Source of the DNA: Acidobacteriota bacterium
GTDB lineage: Bacteria > Acidobacteriota > Aminicenantia > Aminicenantales > Saccharicenantaceae
Assembly: GCA_039683095.1 (NCBI GenBank)
Contig: JBDKSB010000012.1
Span: 714,293-778,292 of the forward strand
Direction of reading: 5' to 3'
DNA length: 64,000 nucleotides
A program made the position numbers and the translations under genes. The notes under the pieces were generated by a model, which did not search any database, had not been told where the DNA came from, and worked only from the letters and a program-made list of their open reading frames with translations. Of this stretch, positions 9,589-21,183 are shown in pieces (positions within the stretch are counted from its first letter, which is position 1; each line of letters opens with the position of its first letter).

Positions 9589-10790
9589 CGGGCGACCCGG
9601 ATGATATTGAAGATGGGCACGTAGACCGACAGGAGCATCGTCGCCACAACCAGCCCCATGCCGATTATGACCACCGGCTCGATCAGGGTGACCAGCGTCT
9701 CGATTTTACCACGAACCCGGTCGTCGTAGAAATCGGCCATGTCGCCGAGCATGCCCGGCAGGTTGGCCGAGCTCTCGCCGATGCGGACCATGTCCAGGGC
9801 CAGGTCCGGGAAGGCGCCGGCCTGGGCCACGGAGTCGGACAGGCCCTCGCCGTTCTTGATATGGTCGGGGACGCCGCGAAGCTGCCGGACCATCCAGGCG
9901 TTGGGGATGGCCTGGATGGCGATGCCGACCGATCCCAGCAGGGGGATGCCGGCCTCGAGGAGCAGGCCCAGGGTCCGGCTGAACAGGCTGACCCCGGACT
10001 CGCGCCAGATCCCCTTGCCGAACGGCAGGCGCAGCTTGAAGCGGTCGAACCGTTCGCGGAAATCGGGCCGACGCCGCAGCCGGGCCAGCCCCGCGATCGC
10101 CGCCACGACCACGGCCGCGATGACGTACCAGGACCGGCTCAGGGCCGTGGCTACGGCCATGATGAGGCGCGTGATGCCGGGCAGCTCGGCCTGGTAGCTG
10201 CTGTAGAATTCCGCGAACTTGGGGATGACGAAGTTCATCAGCAGGCCCATCAGGATGAAGGCGAAGACGATGAGGATGGTCGGATAGGTCATGGCCGACT
10301 TGACCCGGGACCGGGTCTGGCTGACCATCCTGGTGTACTGGATGTAGCGGCCGATCGAGGCCGGCAGGTTGCCGCCCTTCTCGCCGGCCATCAGGCTGGC
10401 CGTGTAGACCGGGGAGAAGATCTTCTCGTAGGGCAGGAACGCCTCGGACAGGACCTTGCCCTTGCGGACCTCGCCGGCGACCTCGTTCAGGATCTCCCGG
10501 AGGTGGTCGCTCTTGATCCGGCCGGCGATGGATTCGAGGCTCTTGAGGAGCGGATAGCCCGCCTTGAGCATGGCCACAAGCTCCTGGTTGAAGAGGATGA
10601 TGTCCCGGTCCTTGATCTTGCGACGGGTCAGGCCCAGGTTGCCGAGCTTGTTCCAGTCCCGGCGGACCGAAAGGACCAGCAGTCCCTCGGATTCGAACGT
10701 TTGACGGCATTCCTGGGCGGTCACGGCCAGCACGGACCGGCTCTCGATGCGGCCATCCTCGCTGGCCAGGCGGCAGAGGTAGTACGGCAT
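9585..10790 (-). CDS. pilC: PilC/GspF-type inner-membrane platform protein
   Basis: This 401-residue polytopic protein has the duplicated T2SSF domain. The first copy carries FNQELVAMLKAGYPLLKSLE and the TYPTILIVFAF membrane segment. The second carries FSRTLGLLLEAGIPLLGSV and the final IEPVVIIGMGLVVATMLLSVYVPIF helix. It interacts with PilB and organises pilin insertion. It is the first gene of the pil operon, led by a strong promoter at 10824-10852. The ATG at 10790 has no clear Shine-Dalgarno sequence, only AAAGG about 18 bases upstream. Confidence 0.95.
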
Positions 10791-10823
10791 TTTGGCAGAA
10801 ATCAGCCCTTTAGACTCTTTCCT

Positions 10824-10852
10824 AATCTATTCCAGGGCGCAATTATTGTCAA
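10824..10852 (-). promoter_or_regulatory. Strong sigma-70 promoter of the pil operon
   Basis: The minus strand carries TTGACA (10847-10852), a 17-base spacer and TAGATT (10824-10829). The expected leader to the pilC ATG at 10790 is about 27 bases. It is back to back with the promoter candidate at 10920-10949, so this small region may control both directions. Confidence 0.65.
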
Positions 10853-10919
10853 TCGGCGCCAGGGCCGCCGGCGGGAGCGGGAAAAGCCCGGATTTCGGAG
10901 GACGGCCCTCTCCAGCGTA

Positions 10920-10949
10920 TTGACAAAGCCTGGGATAAGGGATAACTAT
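10920..10949 (+). promoter_or_regulatory. Candidate promoter for the small secreted-protein gene
   Basis: A perfect TTGACA (10920-10925) is followed after 18 bases by AACTAT (10944-10949). The -10 match is weak (3/6). The predicted start would fall on or beside the GTG start codon at 10956. Confidence 0.35.
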
Positions 10950-10955
10950 GGGGCC

Positions 10956-11234
10956 GTGAAAGGATCCACGAGGGTGTTCGCGGGCGCGGCGGCCGGGCTC
11001 GTTTTCGGGCTGCTTTTCGTTCCCGGGGTGATGAGGACCGGCGCCCAGACCCCGGGCCAGGAAACGCCGCCCCCGCGGGAAGTCCAGAAGCCCAGCTATG
11101 ACTACATGAGCGGGTTCCTGTCCCGCACCACCCACCCGCTCGGCCTCAAGGACGATCCCGCGGCCCGGCGCATGTTCGGGCAGGGCCCGGTGGCCTGGGC
11201 CATCCGCTCCGGTTCCCGTCACGTCCTCGATTAG
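10956..11234 (+). CDS. Small secreted protein of unknown function
   Basis: This 92-residue frame starts at GTG. Its N-terminus is an export signal (basic KGSTR, hydrophobic FAGAAAGLVFGLLFVPGV) followed by a proline-rich stretch, then a short conserved-looking tail (YDYMSGFLSRTTHPLG). I do not recognise the family. It lies between the divergent pil operon promoter and the PDZ-containing histidine kinase, 35 bases upstream of the latter. That is the position expected of a periplasmic accessory or signalling protein for the kinase, but this is inference. Support for coding is the clean signal peptide, the short gap to the next gene and the TTGACA upstream. The frame also stays open far upstream, antisense to pilC, which weakens the start call. 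Confidence 0.55.
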   Translation: MKGSTRVFAGAAAGLVFGLLFVPGVMRTGAQTPGQETPPPREVQKPSYDYMSGFLSRTTHPLGLKDDPAARRMFGQGPVAWAIRSGSRHVLD

Positions 11235-11269
11235 GGGTTTTTTTTTATGATCCGGATTCAATTTTTTGG

Positions 11270-14118
11270 ATGCCGATGAAGAAAACGCTCGTCTTCGTCC
11301 TCGTCCCCACCCTGATCATCCTGACCCTGGGCACGCTGAACGTCCTGCGCAAGGCCGAGTGGCGCGACGTCACGGACGGCGTCACCTGGAGGGCCGGCGA
11401 GAACGGCCTGAGGGCCGTCCGCGTCGATCCCGAGAGCGAAGCCTTCCTGCGGGCCGGCATCCGCAAGGGCGACGTCCTGACGGCCATCAACAAGGTCCCG
11501 GTGAGGACCAAGAGCGACGTCCTCAAGGCCCTTTGGCAGGCCGCGGCCACGGACCAGAGCGTTTCCTACGAGATCAACAAAGAGGGGATGCAGATCTACC
11601 CGACCTTCTACCCGCAGCGGAAGTCCCCCAACCCCATCTATTATTATCTCGTCCTCGTCGGGGTCACGACGCTCGTCATCGGCATCGTCGTCTACTTGAG
11701 CTCCCGGGGCCTGATGTCCCTCCCCTACGTCTTTTTCTACCTGCTCGTGTTCAGCTTCGCCTCCTTCATGGTCTTTTCGCCGACCGGGGAGATGACCCCC
11801 CTGGACATGGTCTTTTACGCCCTCGACAAGGTCGGCTTCCTGGCTTTCCCGCCGCTCCTCCTGCACTACTTCACGATCTTCCCGCTGCGCAAGCGCCTGT
11901 TGAAGGACCGCCCCGGCCTGGCCGTGGCATTCTATGCCCCGGCCGCGGCGCTCCTGCTCGCCCGGGTCCGGATGCACTCCCCCTTCCCCCGGCTTTGGAG
12001 CGAAGGGGCGGTCATCCGCGCCCAGGACGCCCTCGAGCGCCTCGAGCTCCTCCATTTCGTCGTTTTCGGCCTGATCACGCTGCTCGTTCTCGTCCACAGC
12101 ACCCGCCGGGCCCCGAACATCCTGCTCAAGAAGCAGCTCCGCATCATCGTCTACGGCCTGGGCTGCGGGCTCGTCCCGTCGACGGTCTTCTACATGGTCC
12201 CCTTCGTCCTCGGCGGACGGCCGTCCACGGGGAGCGAGCTGACCGTGCTGCTCCAGGCCTTCATACCCCTCGTCTTCTCGTACTCCATCTCGCGCTACCG
12301 GCTGGTCGACATCGAGGTCTTCCTCAAGAAGGCGGCCGTGCTGACCTTCTCCTTCTTCGTCATCGCCTTCCTCTATGTCTTCGTCAGCTCGCGGACGCGC
12401 CTGTTCTCCGAGAACCGGCTCAACGCCCTCGTCCTCGGCGCCCTGGCCATCGTCCTGGGCGCGACCCTGTTCACCCCGCTAAGGCGGATGTTCCAGACCC
12501 TCCTCGACCGGGCCATCTATAAAAGGAGCTACGAATACCGCAAGACGCTCCTGTCGATCACGCGCGATCTCAACCGGGAGCGGGACCTGGGCAAGCTGGC
12601 CCAATCGCTCGTCGAGGCCATCGCCAACGCCCTCAACGTCAGGCGCCTGGCCCTCTTCCTGGCCGAGGAAGGCGACGGGCGCTCGTTCAAGGTCCTCCGG
12701 ACCAAGGGCGAGGGGGCCGAGCTCGGCGGCCGGATCGTCATCGACGACTGGCTGGCCGGGGCGCTCCGGGAGAGGGACTCGGTCGGCTTCATCGCCGCCT
12801 CCGAATCGGAGCCCGCCCGGGCGTCCATGGAGAAGCTCTCGGCCGCGGGCTTTTTCCACGTCCTGCCGCTCCGGGTCGAGGACAAGGTCGTCGGCTTCCT
12901 GGCCATGGGCCGGAAGCAGGACGGGTCCTATTTCTCGAGGGAGGACTGGGAGCTGCTGGCGGCCGCCTCCGCGCCGGCCGCCCTGGCCCTGGAGAACGCC
13001 GACTTCTACGGCCGCGAGACCGTCCGGGCCATGGAGATGCAGCGGCTCAAGGACTACAGCGAGAACATCATCGAGAGCCTGACCGTGGGCGTCTCGGTCA
13101 TCGACGAGGCCGGCCTGGTCATCGGCTGGAACCGGGTCCTCGAGGACCAGCTCGGCCTGCGCAAGGAGTCCGCCCTCGGCCACCGGCTCCAGGACGTCCT
13201 CGGCCCGGCCGCGTACGGCACCGTCTTCCCGGACGAGGGCCAGCCCGACTTCCGCCTCCTCAGCGAGATCACCCTGGAAACGGCGGCCGGCCTGAAGGTC
13301 TTCGACATCGCCCGGACCCCCCTGCTCGACAACGCCCTGCGGGCCTACGGGACGATCATCGTCTTCGAGGACATCACCGACAAGGTCCAGCTCCAGCAGC
13401 AGCTGGTGACCTCGGAGAAGCTGGCCTCGATCGGCCTGCTCTCGGCCGGCGTCGCCCACGAGATCAACACGCCCCTGACCGGCATCTCCAGCTATATCCA
13501 GATGCTCCAGAAGAAGCTGACCGACACGCACTACGCCCAGCTCCTGGAGAAGGTCGAGGCCCAGACGGACCGGGTGGCCAGGATCATCAAGAACCTCCTG
13601 GCCTTCGCCCGCAGCCCGGCCGAGTCCGGCTTCCAGCGCGTCGACCTTAAGCAGAGCATCGAGGAGATCCTGTCCCTCATCGACTACAAGCTCAAGAACA
13701 TGAACATCCGCCTGGTGCTCGAGTTGGCCCCCGTCCCGCCGATCTACGCCCAGGGCGAGCGCCTGCAGCAGGTCTTCATCAACATCATCCTCAACGCCCT
13801 CGACGCCATGCCCGGCGGGGGCGAGCTGCGGATCGGCCTGGCCCTAGAGAACGGGGACGAGGTCGTCCGCATCAGCGACACGGGCACGGGCATCAAGCCG
13901 GAGATCCGCTCCCGCATCTTCGACCCGTTCTTCACGACCAAGGGCGTGGGCAAGGGGACCGGGCTAGGACTGTCCATCAGCTACGCCATCGTCAAGGAGC
14001 ACAACGGCCGCATCGAGGTCCAGAGCGAGCTCGGCCGCGGCTCCACGTTCACGATCACCCTGCCGGCCGCGGGCGGCGGCGTCCCGTCGCCCGGCCCGGC
14101 GGACAAGAGGGCCTCGTC

Positions 14119-14122
<4 letters not shown>
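11270..14122 (+). CDS. PDZ / multi-TM / GAF / PAS sensor histidine kinase
   Basis: This 950-residue kinase has a first membrane helix (about 5-25), a PDZ-like domain (about 35-100: DPESEAFLRAGIRKGDVLTA) and a block of about seven to eight membrane helices (about 120-410). A GAF domain (about 440-580), a PAS domain (about 600-715) and the kinase core follow. The phosphoacceptor is His730 in GVAHEINTPL. The ATPase domain shows NIILNALDAMPGGG and GTGLGLSISYAIV. The PDZ sits between TM1 and TM2 and should therefore be periplasmic. It overlaps the NtrC-type regulator by four bases, so the pair is a two-component system. Its position beside the pil operon makes a PilS-like role plausible, though PilS has no PDZ. 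A second ATG two codons in is an alternative start. Confidence 0.92.
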
Positions 14123-15506
<1,384 letters not shown>

Positions 15507-15510
<4 letters not shown>

Positions 15511-18113
15511 TTCGAGGAGAAAGCCCCGGGCACGGCCTTGTCCGGGTTGACCCGGATCCGGTCCGGCCTGGCGGGCAGGGTCAGGGAGGCCGTCTCGGTC
15601 GCTTCGTCTACGACGATGAGCGTCCGGCCTTTCTCCGTTCCGCGGCTCCACTCGATCCAGAGGGGGAAGACGAATCGTCCCTTGAGCTGGGCCACCCGGA
15701 AATCGAGGCGCACGCCGCCCTCGACGGCGGTCTCGGTCCAGGTCGTCCGGACCACCGGCAGCTCCCAGGAGGAGAACCAGCCCTGGAAGAAGTCCTTCAG
15801 GCTCCGTCCCGCCGCCTTTTCCATGGCGGCGATGAACTCTCCCGTCCGGGCCGCCCGGAACTTGTGGAGCTCGAAGAACGATCGCAGCCCGGCCGAGAAG
15901 GCCTCCCGGCCGACGAGGTCCTGGAGCATGAACAGGGCCAGCGCGGCCTTGTCGTAGACGATCGACTGGTAGGCCAGGAAGTCGAAGTAGCTCAGCCGCG
16001 AGCCCATGAGGACCGGGCCCCGGCCGGACTTCTTTTCGGTCCAGCGGGCGAACTTCCTCAGGATGGCGGCGAAGTCGTCCGGGCCGTGCTTATCGCGGAG
16101 GTAGGAGGCGGCGGCGAACTGGGCCAGCCCCTCGCTCAGCCACTGGTCCTTATAGGAAGCCACGGAAACGCCGTGGCCCCACCATTGGTGGGCGATCTCG
16201 TGGGCCAGGAAGTAATCGTTCCAGGCCGACAGGTCGACGGGGGTGTCCCGCGACGGGAAGCCGAAGCCCTCGCGCCAGGGCACGTCGTTGATGACGATGA
16301 ACGAGGCCGGGCTGTGGCCGCCGAGGACCGGCCAGAGCCGGAGGACGAGCCCCAGCCTGTCGTAGGGATAAAGGCCGAAGGCCCGGGCGTAGTAGTCGAG
16401 GATGCCGGCCGCCTGGCCGGCCAGGGACGACCGCGAATCCATGATCTCGGCCGAAACCGAGACCTCGATGGGCACCGGCCCGATCTTCTCCGTCCTCTGG
16501 TCGAACTTGCCGACGATGAAGGACAGGTATTTCACCGGGGCGCGAGAGACGAAGGTATAGGCGGCTTCGCCGGGACGGCCCTGGCTCCGGGATTCCAGCT
16601 CGCCCATCGCCACGCACTGGTATTGAGCCGGGACGCGGACCGTCAGCCGGGCCCGGAAGTAGTCCTCCTCCGGCGGCGACGGATACCAGGACCCGGCCTG
16701 GCTGTAGAAGAAGGTATCATAACGGGGCCGGAAGCGGACCGACTCGTCGAGCCCGAGCTGGCCGATGGCGTCCGTCGTCGGCGGCACCGGCCGCATCCGG
16801 CCGTGATATGACACCTCGATGGCCGTCCGGGCCCCGGCCGCCGGCGGGGTCACGAAATAGATATAGAGGAACTCGCGGAAGCGGTCCACGGTGTAGAAAA
16901 GGTCGCGGCCGTCCGCGTCCCGGAGGGAGAGGATCTCCAGGGCCGGGTTGAAGCGGAGCTTGAGGCTCTCCAGGAGATCGACCTTGGGAACGACCTCGAT
17001 GCGGGCCCGGCCCGTCAGCTCGAACGTGGCCGGGGCCAGGCTGAGGTCGAGCGCATAGTCGCTGATGTCGAACTTCTCCTCGAAGGACAGGGCCATCCGC
17101 TTCAGGGGCGGCTCCTCCTTCCCCTGAGGGCTGTAGAGGCAGACGATCCGCCCCTTGCCCCGGTCGTAGAGGCTGACCTCATCACAGACGAACGGGGAAT
17201 AGATGTAGACCATTTCGCCGGGCTTGCGGCCCTGGAACTCCAGGCAGGCCTCGTCGCCCTGTGGCAGGAACGACAGCAGGCGGCCGTCGAGGGAGCTTTC
17301 GATGGTGAACGAGCGCGGGTAGTTGCGGTCGAAGACGGCCGCGGCCTTGTCGCGCTCGGCCTCGGAGACCGCGGGTCCGGCCGTCTCGGCCTCGATGTCG
17401 ACGTTCGAGGCGAAGAAGGCCGAGGAGCAGCGGACGAAAAGGCTGTCGATGCCGTCCTCGATCCTGTCCTTTTTATAATGGATCTCCAGCTGATGCCGCT
17501 CGCTGGGATCGCCGGGAGTGAAGGCGACCCGGCCCCGGCCGACGACCACCAGGGCCGTCTCGACGCCGGGCAGGTTGTCGTAGAAGACGGCCGCGTCGGT
17601 GAAGGTGAAGCGGATGTCGGCGTGGACGACCTCGACGCGGCGGGCCCGCACGGCCCGCTCGCCGGGGATCCGGACCTTGTAAAGCCGGGCTATGGAGCCG
17701 CCGACATCGATGCCGGCGACTGACCAGGCGCCGCCGCCGCTATCCAGGGTCAGCGTCCACGACTCGACGGCGGCCGACTGTTCGTTCTCGAAAAAAGCCT
17801 GGACGAAGACGCGGGCCGGGCCGGACGGGGGGGACTGGACGCCGGCCGTGCGCAGCGTCACGCCGGTCATCCCCAGGTCGCCGAAGAAGACGCCGATGCG
17901 GGCCTCTTCGTCCGCCCGGAGGCCGGGCCGGAAGGCCTGAAGGTATCTGGAGACGGCCCCTGTCCGCAGCATCTGCTGAAGACGACCCACGAACGCGGCG
18001 GGAGTTTCGGATGGGCCGGCGGGCACGACCGCCTGTCCGGACGTCAACCCGGGCAAAAGGAGCAGAAACAGGAGCAGGACCCCAAGGACCGCTTTTCTCA
18101 CGGCTGCTCTCAT
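15507..18113 (-). CDS. M1-family (gluzincin) metallopeptidase-like protein, exported
   Basis: With the ATG at 18113 the product has 868 residues and begins with a classical signal peptide (RKAVLGVLLLFLLLLPGL). The catalytic zinc site of M1 aminopeptidases is intact: HEIAH (His638, Glu639, His642) and Glu661 in WLSEGLAQF. The long N-terminal half is beta-rich and lacks an obvious exopeptidase GxMEN motif, so aminopeptidase specificity is not assured. Exported M1-like peptidases fit a protein-degrading lifestyle. An in-frame GTG at 18101, right after a TATAAT (18112-18117), could be the true leaderless start. An ATG further upstream (18221) would place 36 non-conserved residues before the signal peptide. 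Confidence 0.88.
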
Positions 18114-18268
18114 TATAGCATCAGAATCGCCGCAATTCATAAAAGCCGGTTTTGTGCCAAGGGAGGCGGCGGACTCCCCCCAAGGCGCGGTCAGAACGGA
18201 TTGCCGGCCTCGCTCGGACATGAGGGGCCGGTTTACGGAATGTTAAGAAAATTTACGCCGGAAAGCCG

Positions 18269-18574
18269 CTATTTCCTGAGGGCGCGGCCCAGGACCTTTT
18301 CGACGTCGCCGACCTTGCCCGCGATCCGCCCGGACGCCCCCGGACGGTCGTCAATGGCGATGTGGGTATAGACCCGGCCGGACCCGTCCCGCATGGCTTC
18401 GTGGCAGCGGCGGACCAGGCCCATGACCTCGTCCCAGTCTCCTTCGACGAGGGTGCCCATGGCAGTCAGCTGGTATGGCAGCCCGCTCCGGTCGATCAGG
18501 TCCAGGATCCGGGCCACGGGCCCGGCCAGCTCCTCGCCCCGGCCGATCGGGACGACGCTGAACTCGACGATCAT
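18269..18574 (-). CDS. MTH1187-family thiamine-binding-like protein
   Basis: This 101-residue ferredoxin-fold protein matches the MTH1187/YkoF-like family (DUF77, PF01910), with the typical opening MIVEFSVVPIGRGEEL and the core LTAMGTLVEGDWDEVM. Some relatives bind thiamine or a thiamine precursor; the physiological role is not settled. It lies ten bases after the SAM decarboxylase gene in the same direction, with a strong AGGGGGGAG ribosome binding site, and probably shares its transcript. No TPP riboswitch is visible upstream. Confidence 0.85.
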   Translation of the reverse strand: MIVEFSVVPIGRGEELAGPVARILDLIDRSGLPYQLTAMGTLVEGDWDEVMGLVRRCHEAMRDGSGRVYTHIAIDDRPGASGRIAGKVGDVEKVLGRALRK

Positions 18575-18584
18575 CGCTCCCCCC

Positions 18585-19040
18585 TCAGTCCTTGTCCCTC
18601 TCGCGGTCCTTCTTGGCGGTCCCCTTCTTCAGGTGCTCTTCCCAGGTGATGAAGCTGTGGTAGAAGACGGCGTCGCCCTCGTCGATGCCGCGGGTTATCT
18701 CGGTGATGTGGGATGTCTCCGCGCCGAACTCCTCGACGGCGTAGACGACGGCCTTGTCGGGCTTGGTGTTGGCGCCGCAGGTGTAGATGTCCAGGGCGGC
18801 GTAGCCCATCTCGGGCCAGGTGTGGGTGGAGATGTGGGACTCGGAGATGACGACCACCCCGCTGACGCCCGCCGGCGGGAACTTGCTGAAGGAAATGGAC
18901 CAGACATGTGCCCCGGCTATCTCGGCCGCCCGGACGAGGATCTGCTGGACCCGCTCGACGCTGCCGATGATCTTCGGATCGCAGCCGGACGCCTCGACGA
19001 TGTAGTGGTGGCCGATCGGGGAATGCATGATCTTGACCAT
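18585..19040 (-). CDS. speH: S-adenosylmethionine decarboxylase proenzyme
   Basis: This 151-residue prokaryotic AdoMetDC supplies the aminopropyl donor for spermidine synthesis. The self-cleavage site is visible as VVISESHISTHTWPE: chain cleavage between Glu67 and Ser68 creates the pyruvoyl cofactor from Ser68. The family's usual length is 120-140, and the extra C-terminus is a lysine/aspartate-rich tail (KKDRERDKD). No spermidine synthase gene is in the window. A good promoter (19073-19100) and the ribosome site AGAAGGAG precede the ATG. Confidence 0.95.
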   Translation of the reverse strand: MVKIMHSPIGHHYIVEASGCDPKIIGSVERVQQILVRAAEIAGAHVWSISFSKFPPAGVSGVVVISESHISTHTWPEMGYAALDIYTCGANTKPDKAVVYAVEEFGAETSHITEITRGIDEGDAVFYHSFITWEEHLKKGTAKKDRERDKD

Positions 19041-19072
19041 CGGGCCTTCTCCTTCTCTCGCTCGAAAAAGCG

Positions 19073-19100
19073 ATTATGTCACAACATGGGAATCTGTCAA
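19073..19100 (-). promoter_or_regulatory. Sigma-70 promoter of speH
   Basis: The minus strand carries TTGACA (19095-19100), a 16-base spacer and CATAAT (19073-19078, 5/6). The expected leader is about 26 bases and includes a clear Shine-Dalgarno sequence before speH. Confidence 0.6.
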
Positions 19101-19121
19101 GAACGCCGCGCTGCGCGCTTC

Positions 19122-19565
19122 CTAGACGGGCAGGCGCGGCTCCTCCTTGACGACGTTCAGGACGATGTGGGTGACCGTCCGGTCGACGTGGGGGATGGCC
19201 AGCAGGCCCTTGACGAAGCCGTTGAGGTCCTCGCGGCCGCGGAACCGCCCGACGATGAACGAGTCCCAGTCGCCGGTGACGTCGTAGACGGCCGCGACAT
19301 GGGGGTCCTGGGCGATCCTCTTCTGGGTCTCCAGCAGCTTGCCCTTGGAGATGCGGACGGCGACGATGGCCCCCAGCTCGAAGCCGAAGTATTCCGGGTC
19401 GACGACCGGGACGTAGCCGGTGATCGCGCCGGCGGCCTCGAGCTTCTTGACGGTGTGGATGACGGCGGTGGCCGAGGTCCCGACCTCCTTGGCGATCTCG
19501 CGGAAGCTCTGGCGGGCGTTAGCGTTGAGGACCCGGATGATCTTGCGGTCGAGCTCGTCGATCAT
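19122..19565 (-). CDS. Lrp/AsnC-family transcriptional regulator
   Basis: The 147-residue product has the N-terminal AsnC helix-turn-helix (IDELDRKIIRVLNANARQS, then IAKEVGTSATAVIHTVKKLE) and the C-terminal RAM ligand-binding domain (VYDVTGDWDSFIVGRF). The ATG at 19565 is preferred over the ATG at 19580 because the ribosome site GGAGG ends a few bases before it and overlaps the upstream candidate. It is transcribed away from glutamine synthetase across an AT-rich region, the classic arrangement for a regulator acting on its neighbour and on itself. The effector, probably an amino acid, is unknown. Confidence 0.92.
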   Translation of the reverse strand: MIDELDRKIIRVLNANARQSFREIAKEVGTSATAVIHTVKKLEAAGAITGYVPVVDPEYFGFELGAIVAVRISKGKLLETQKRIAQDPHVAAVYDVTGDWDSFIVGRFRGREDLNGFVKGLLAIPHVDRTVTHIVLNVVKEEPRLPV

Positions 19566-19719
19566 GGGCGGCGCCTCCAATTATGAGCAATTTTACGACG
19601 AATAATTTCAAATGTAAATATTTATTGATATTATATTGACAAATGACCCGATATCGCCTTAATTATCCATCATGTTAATTCCAGCCCGGGCGGCCCGGGC
19701 CGATCACAGGAGGCAGCCC
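19566..19719 (+). promoter_or_regulatory. AT-rich divergent control region between the Lrp gene and glutamine synthetase
   Basis: Bases 19576-19680 are conspicuously AT-rich against the GC-rich surroundings, with runs such as AAATGTAAATATTTATT. Toward glutamine synthetase there is TTGACA (19636-19641) with a weaker -10 (TTAATT at 19659-19664 or AATTAT at 19661-19666). On the other strand a TATAAT overlaps that TTGACA. AT-rich, bendable DNA is the usual Lrp target, so Lrp binding here is a reasonable prediction. No exact consensus site was identified. Confidence 0.55.
19684..19700 (+). other. GC hairpin in the glutamine synthetase leader
   Basis: GCCCGGG and CCCGGGC form a perfect 7-bp stem with a CGG loop. 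It lies between the predicted transcription start and the ribosome binding site AGGAGG (19709-19714). There is no U tract, so it is not a simple terminator. It could stabilise the mRNA or modulate translation. Confidence 0.45.
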
Positions 19720-21132
19720 ATGACCCCGGTCCGGCCGGCCACGACGGCGTTCAAGGCTTTCGGCACGCGCGACGAGAAGGATGTCCTGGCGGTCCTGAAA
19801 GACCAGGCGAGCGAGATCCGCTTCATCCGCCTGTTCTTCCCCGACATCCTGGGGCGGCAGATGGACTTCACCATCCCCGCCTCGGAGCTCGACGCGGCCT
19901 TCAAGGAGGGCAAGGGCTTCGACGGCTCGTCGATCGCCGGCTTCGTCCGCATCGAGGAGTCCGACCTGGTCATCAAGCCCGATCCCCGGACCTTCCGGGT
20001 CCTGCCCTGGACCTACGAAGGCTTCTCCCCGGACATCCGCTGGCGCGAGGCGGTCATGTTCGGCGACATCCTGACGCCGGACGGCGCCGTCTACGCCGGG
20101 GACAGCCGGGCCGCCCTGAAGCGGGTCCTCGACCGGGCCCGCCGGGAAATGGGCATCCAGGACCTCAAGTGCGGCCCGGAGCTCGAGTTCTTCATCTTCC
20201 CGTCGAGCCAGGCGCCCGTCGACTCCGACGCCGGCGACTACTTCTTCGGCGGCCGGCACGGCGAGGTCCGCAAGGAGATCCAGCTCCTGCTCCAGCGCAT
20301 GGGCGTCGCCACCGAGTACGACCACCACGAGGCGGCCCACGGCCAGCACGAGATCGACCTCCGCTATCTCGACGCCGTGGACATGGCCGACACGGCCATG
20401 ATCTTCCGTTACATGGTCAAGAAGGTCTGCCGCATGCACGGACTCCACGCGACCTTCATGCCCAAGCCCGTCAACGGCCAGAACGGCAGCGGCATGCATG
20501 TCCACCAGTCGCTGTGGCGGGACGGCCGGAACCTCTTTTTCGACAAGAACGGGCCCTATCATCTCTCGCTCATGGCCCAGAGGTACATGGCCGGGCTGAT
20601 GGTCCACGCCCGGGAGATCTCGGCCGTCCTCAACCAGTGGGTCAACTCCTACAAGCGCCTCATCGAGGGCTACGAGGCCCCCGTCTATATCGCCTGGGGC
20701 CAGCGGAACCGGTCGGCCTATATCCGGGTCCCCGAATACCAGCCGGGCAGGGAGAAGGCCACGCGGATCGAGCTGCGGGCGGCCGATCCGGCCTGCAACA
20801 TCTATCTCACCTTCGCCGTCATGCTGGCCGCCGGGGCCGAGGGCGTCCGGCGGAAATACGAGCTGGTCGACCCGGTCGAGGAGAACATCTACCGCATGAG
20901 CGGCACCCGGCAGAAGAAGTTCGACATCCGGGTCCTGCCCCGGACCCTCGAGGAGGCGGTGCGGCTCATGGAGAAGAGCGCCGTCGTCAGGGAGGCGCTC
21001 GGCGAGCACATCTTCGCCAAGCTCGTCGCCAACAAGCTCAAGGAGGTCGAGGAGTACGGCCGGAGCGTTTCGGGCGAGTTCGACAAGCAGGTCAGCGACT
21101 ACGAGATCCGGCGCTATCTGCCGGTCCTCTGA
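19720..21132 (+). CDS. glnA: Glutamine synthetase, type I (GSI-alpha-like)
   Basis: This 470-residue enzyme makes glutamine from glutamate, ammonia and ATP. Recognisable active-site segments are GFDGSSI, GPELEFFIF, MPKPVNGQNGSGMHVH and NSYKRL. The C-terminal region reads VEENIYRMS and lacks the NLYDLP adenylylation motif of GSI-beta. Control is therefore more likely transcriptional (the divergent Lrp-family gene) or by feedback than by AMP attachment. The ATG at 19720 is chosen for its ribosome site AGGAGG six bases upstream; the ATG at 19672 would add 16 residues without similarity. Confidence 0.95.
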   Translation: MTPVRPATTAFKAFGTRDEKDVLAVLKDQASEIRFIRLFFPDILGRQMDFTIPASELDAAFKEGKGFDGSSIAGFVRIEESDLVIKPDPRTFRVLPWTYEGFSPDIRWREAVMFGDILTPDGAVYAGDSRAALKRVLDRARREMGIQDLKCGPELEFFIFPSSQAPVDSDAGDYFFGGRHGEVRKEIQLLLQRMGVATEYDHHEAAHGQHEIDLRYLDAVDMADTAMIFRYMVKKVCRMHGLHATFMPKPVNGQNGSGMHVHQSLWRDGRNLFFDKNGPYHLSLMAQRYMAGLMVHAREISAVLNQWVNSYKRLIEGYEAPVYIAWGQRNRSAYIRVPEYQPGREKATRIELRAADPACNIYLTFAVMLAAGAEGVRRKYELVDPVEENIYRMSGTRQKKFDIRVLPRTLEEAVRLMEKSAVVREALGEHIFAKLVANKLKEVEEYGRSVSGEFDKQVSDYEIRRYLPVL

Positions 21133-21148
21133 CCGGACGACGCCGGCT

Positions 21149-21177
21149 TTGCGCCGGGCCCGGCCTTTGCATATAAT
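21149..21177 (+). promoter_or_regulatory. Promoter of the NuoEFG-NfnAB operon (possibly leaderless; overlapping sigma-54-like site)
   Basis: TTGCGC (21149-21154), 17 bases, then a perfect TATAAT (21172-21177). The predicted start coincides with the GTG codon at 21184. Overlapping it, GGGCCCG (21156-21162), four bases and TTGCA (21167-21171) match the sigma-54 -24/-12 pattern, with GG and GC in correct 10-base register. It too would start transcription near 21182. Either sigma factor is possible; the TATAAT is the stronger evidence. Confidence 0.5.
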
Positions 21178-21183
21178 TCCCGG

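Noticed and set aside
18575-18584. TPP riboswitch upstream of the thiamine-binding-like gene
   Set aside because: Only ten bases separate it from speH and no THI-box-like pairing is visible.
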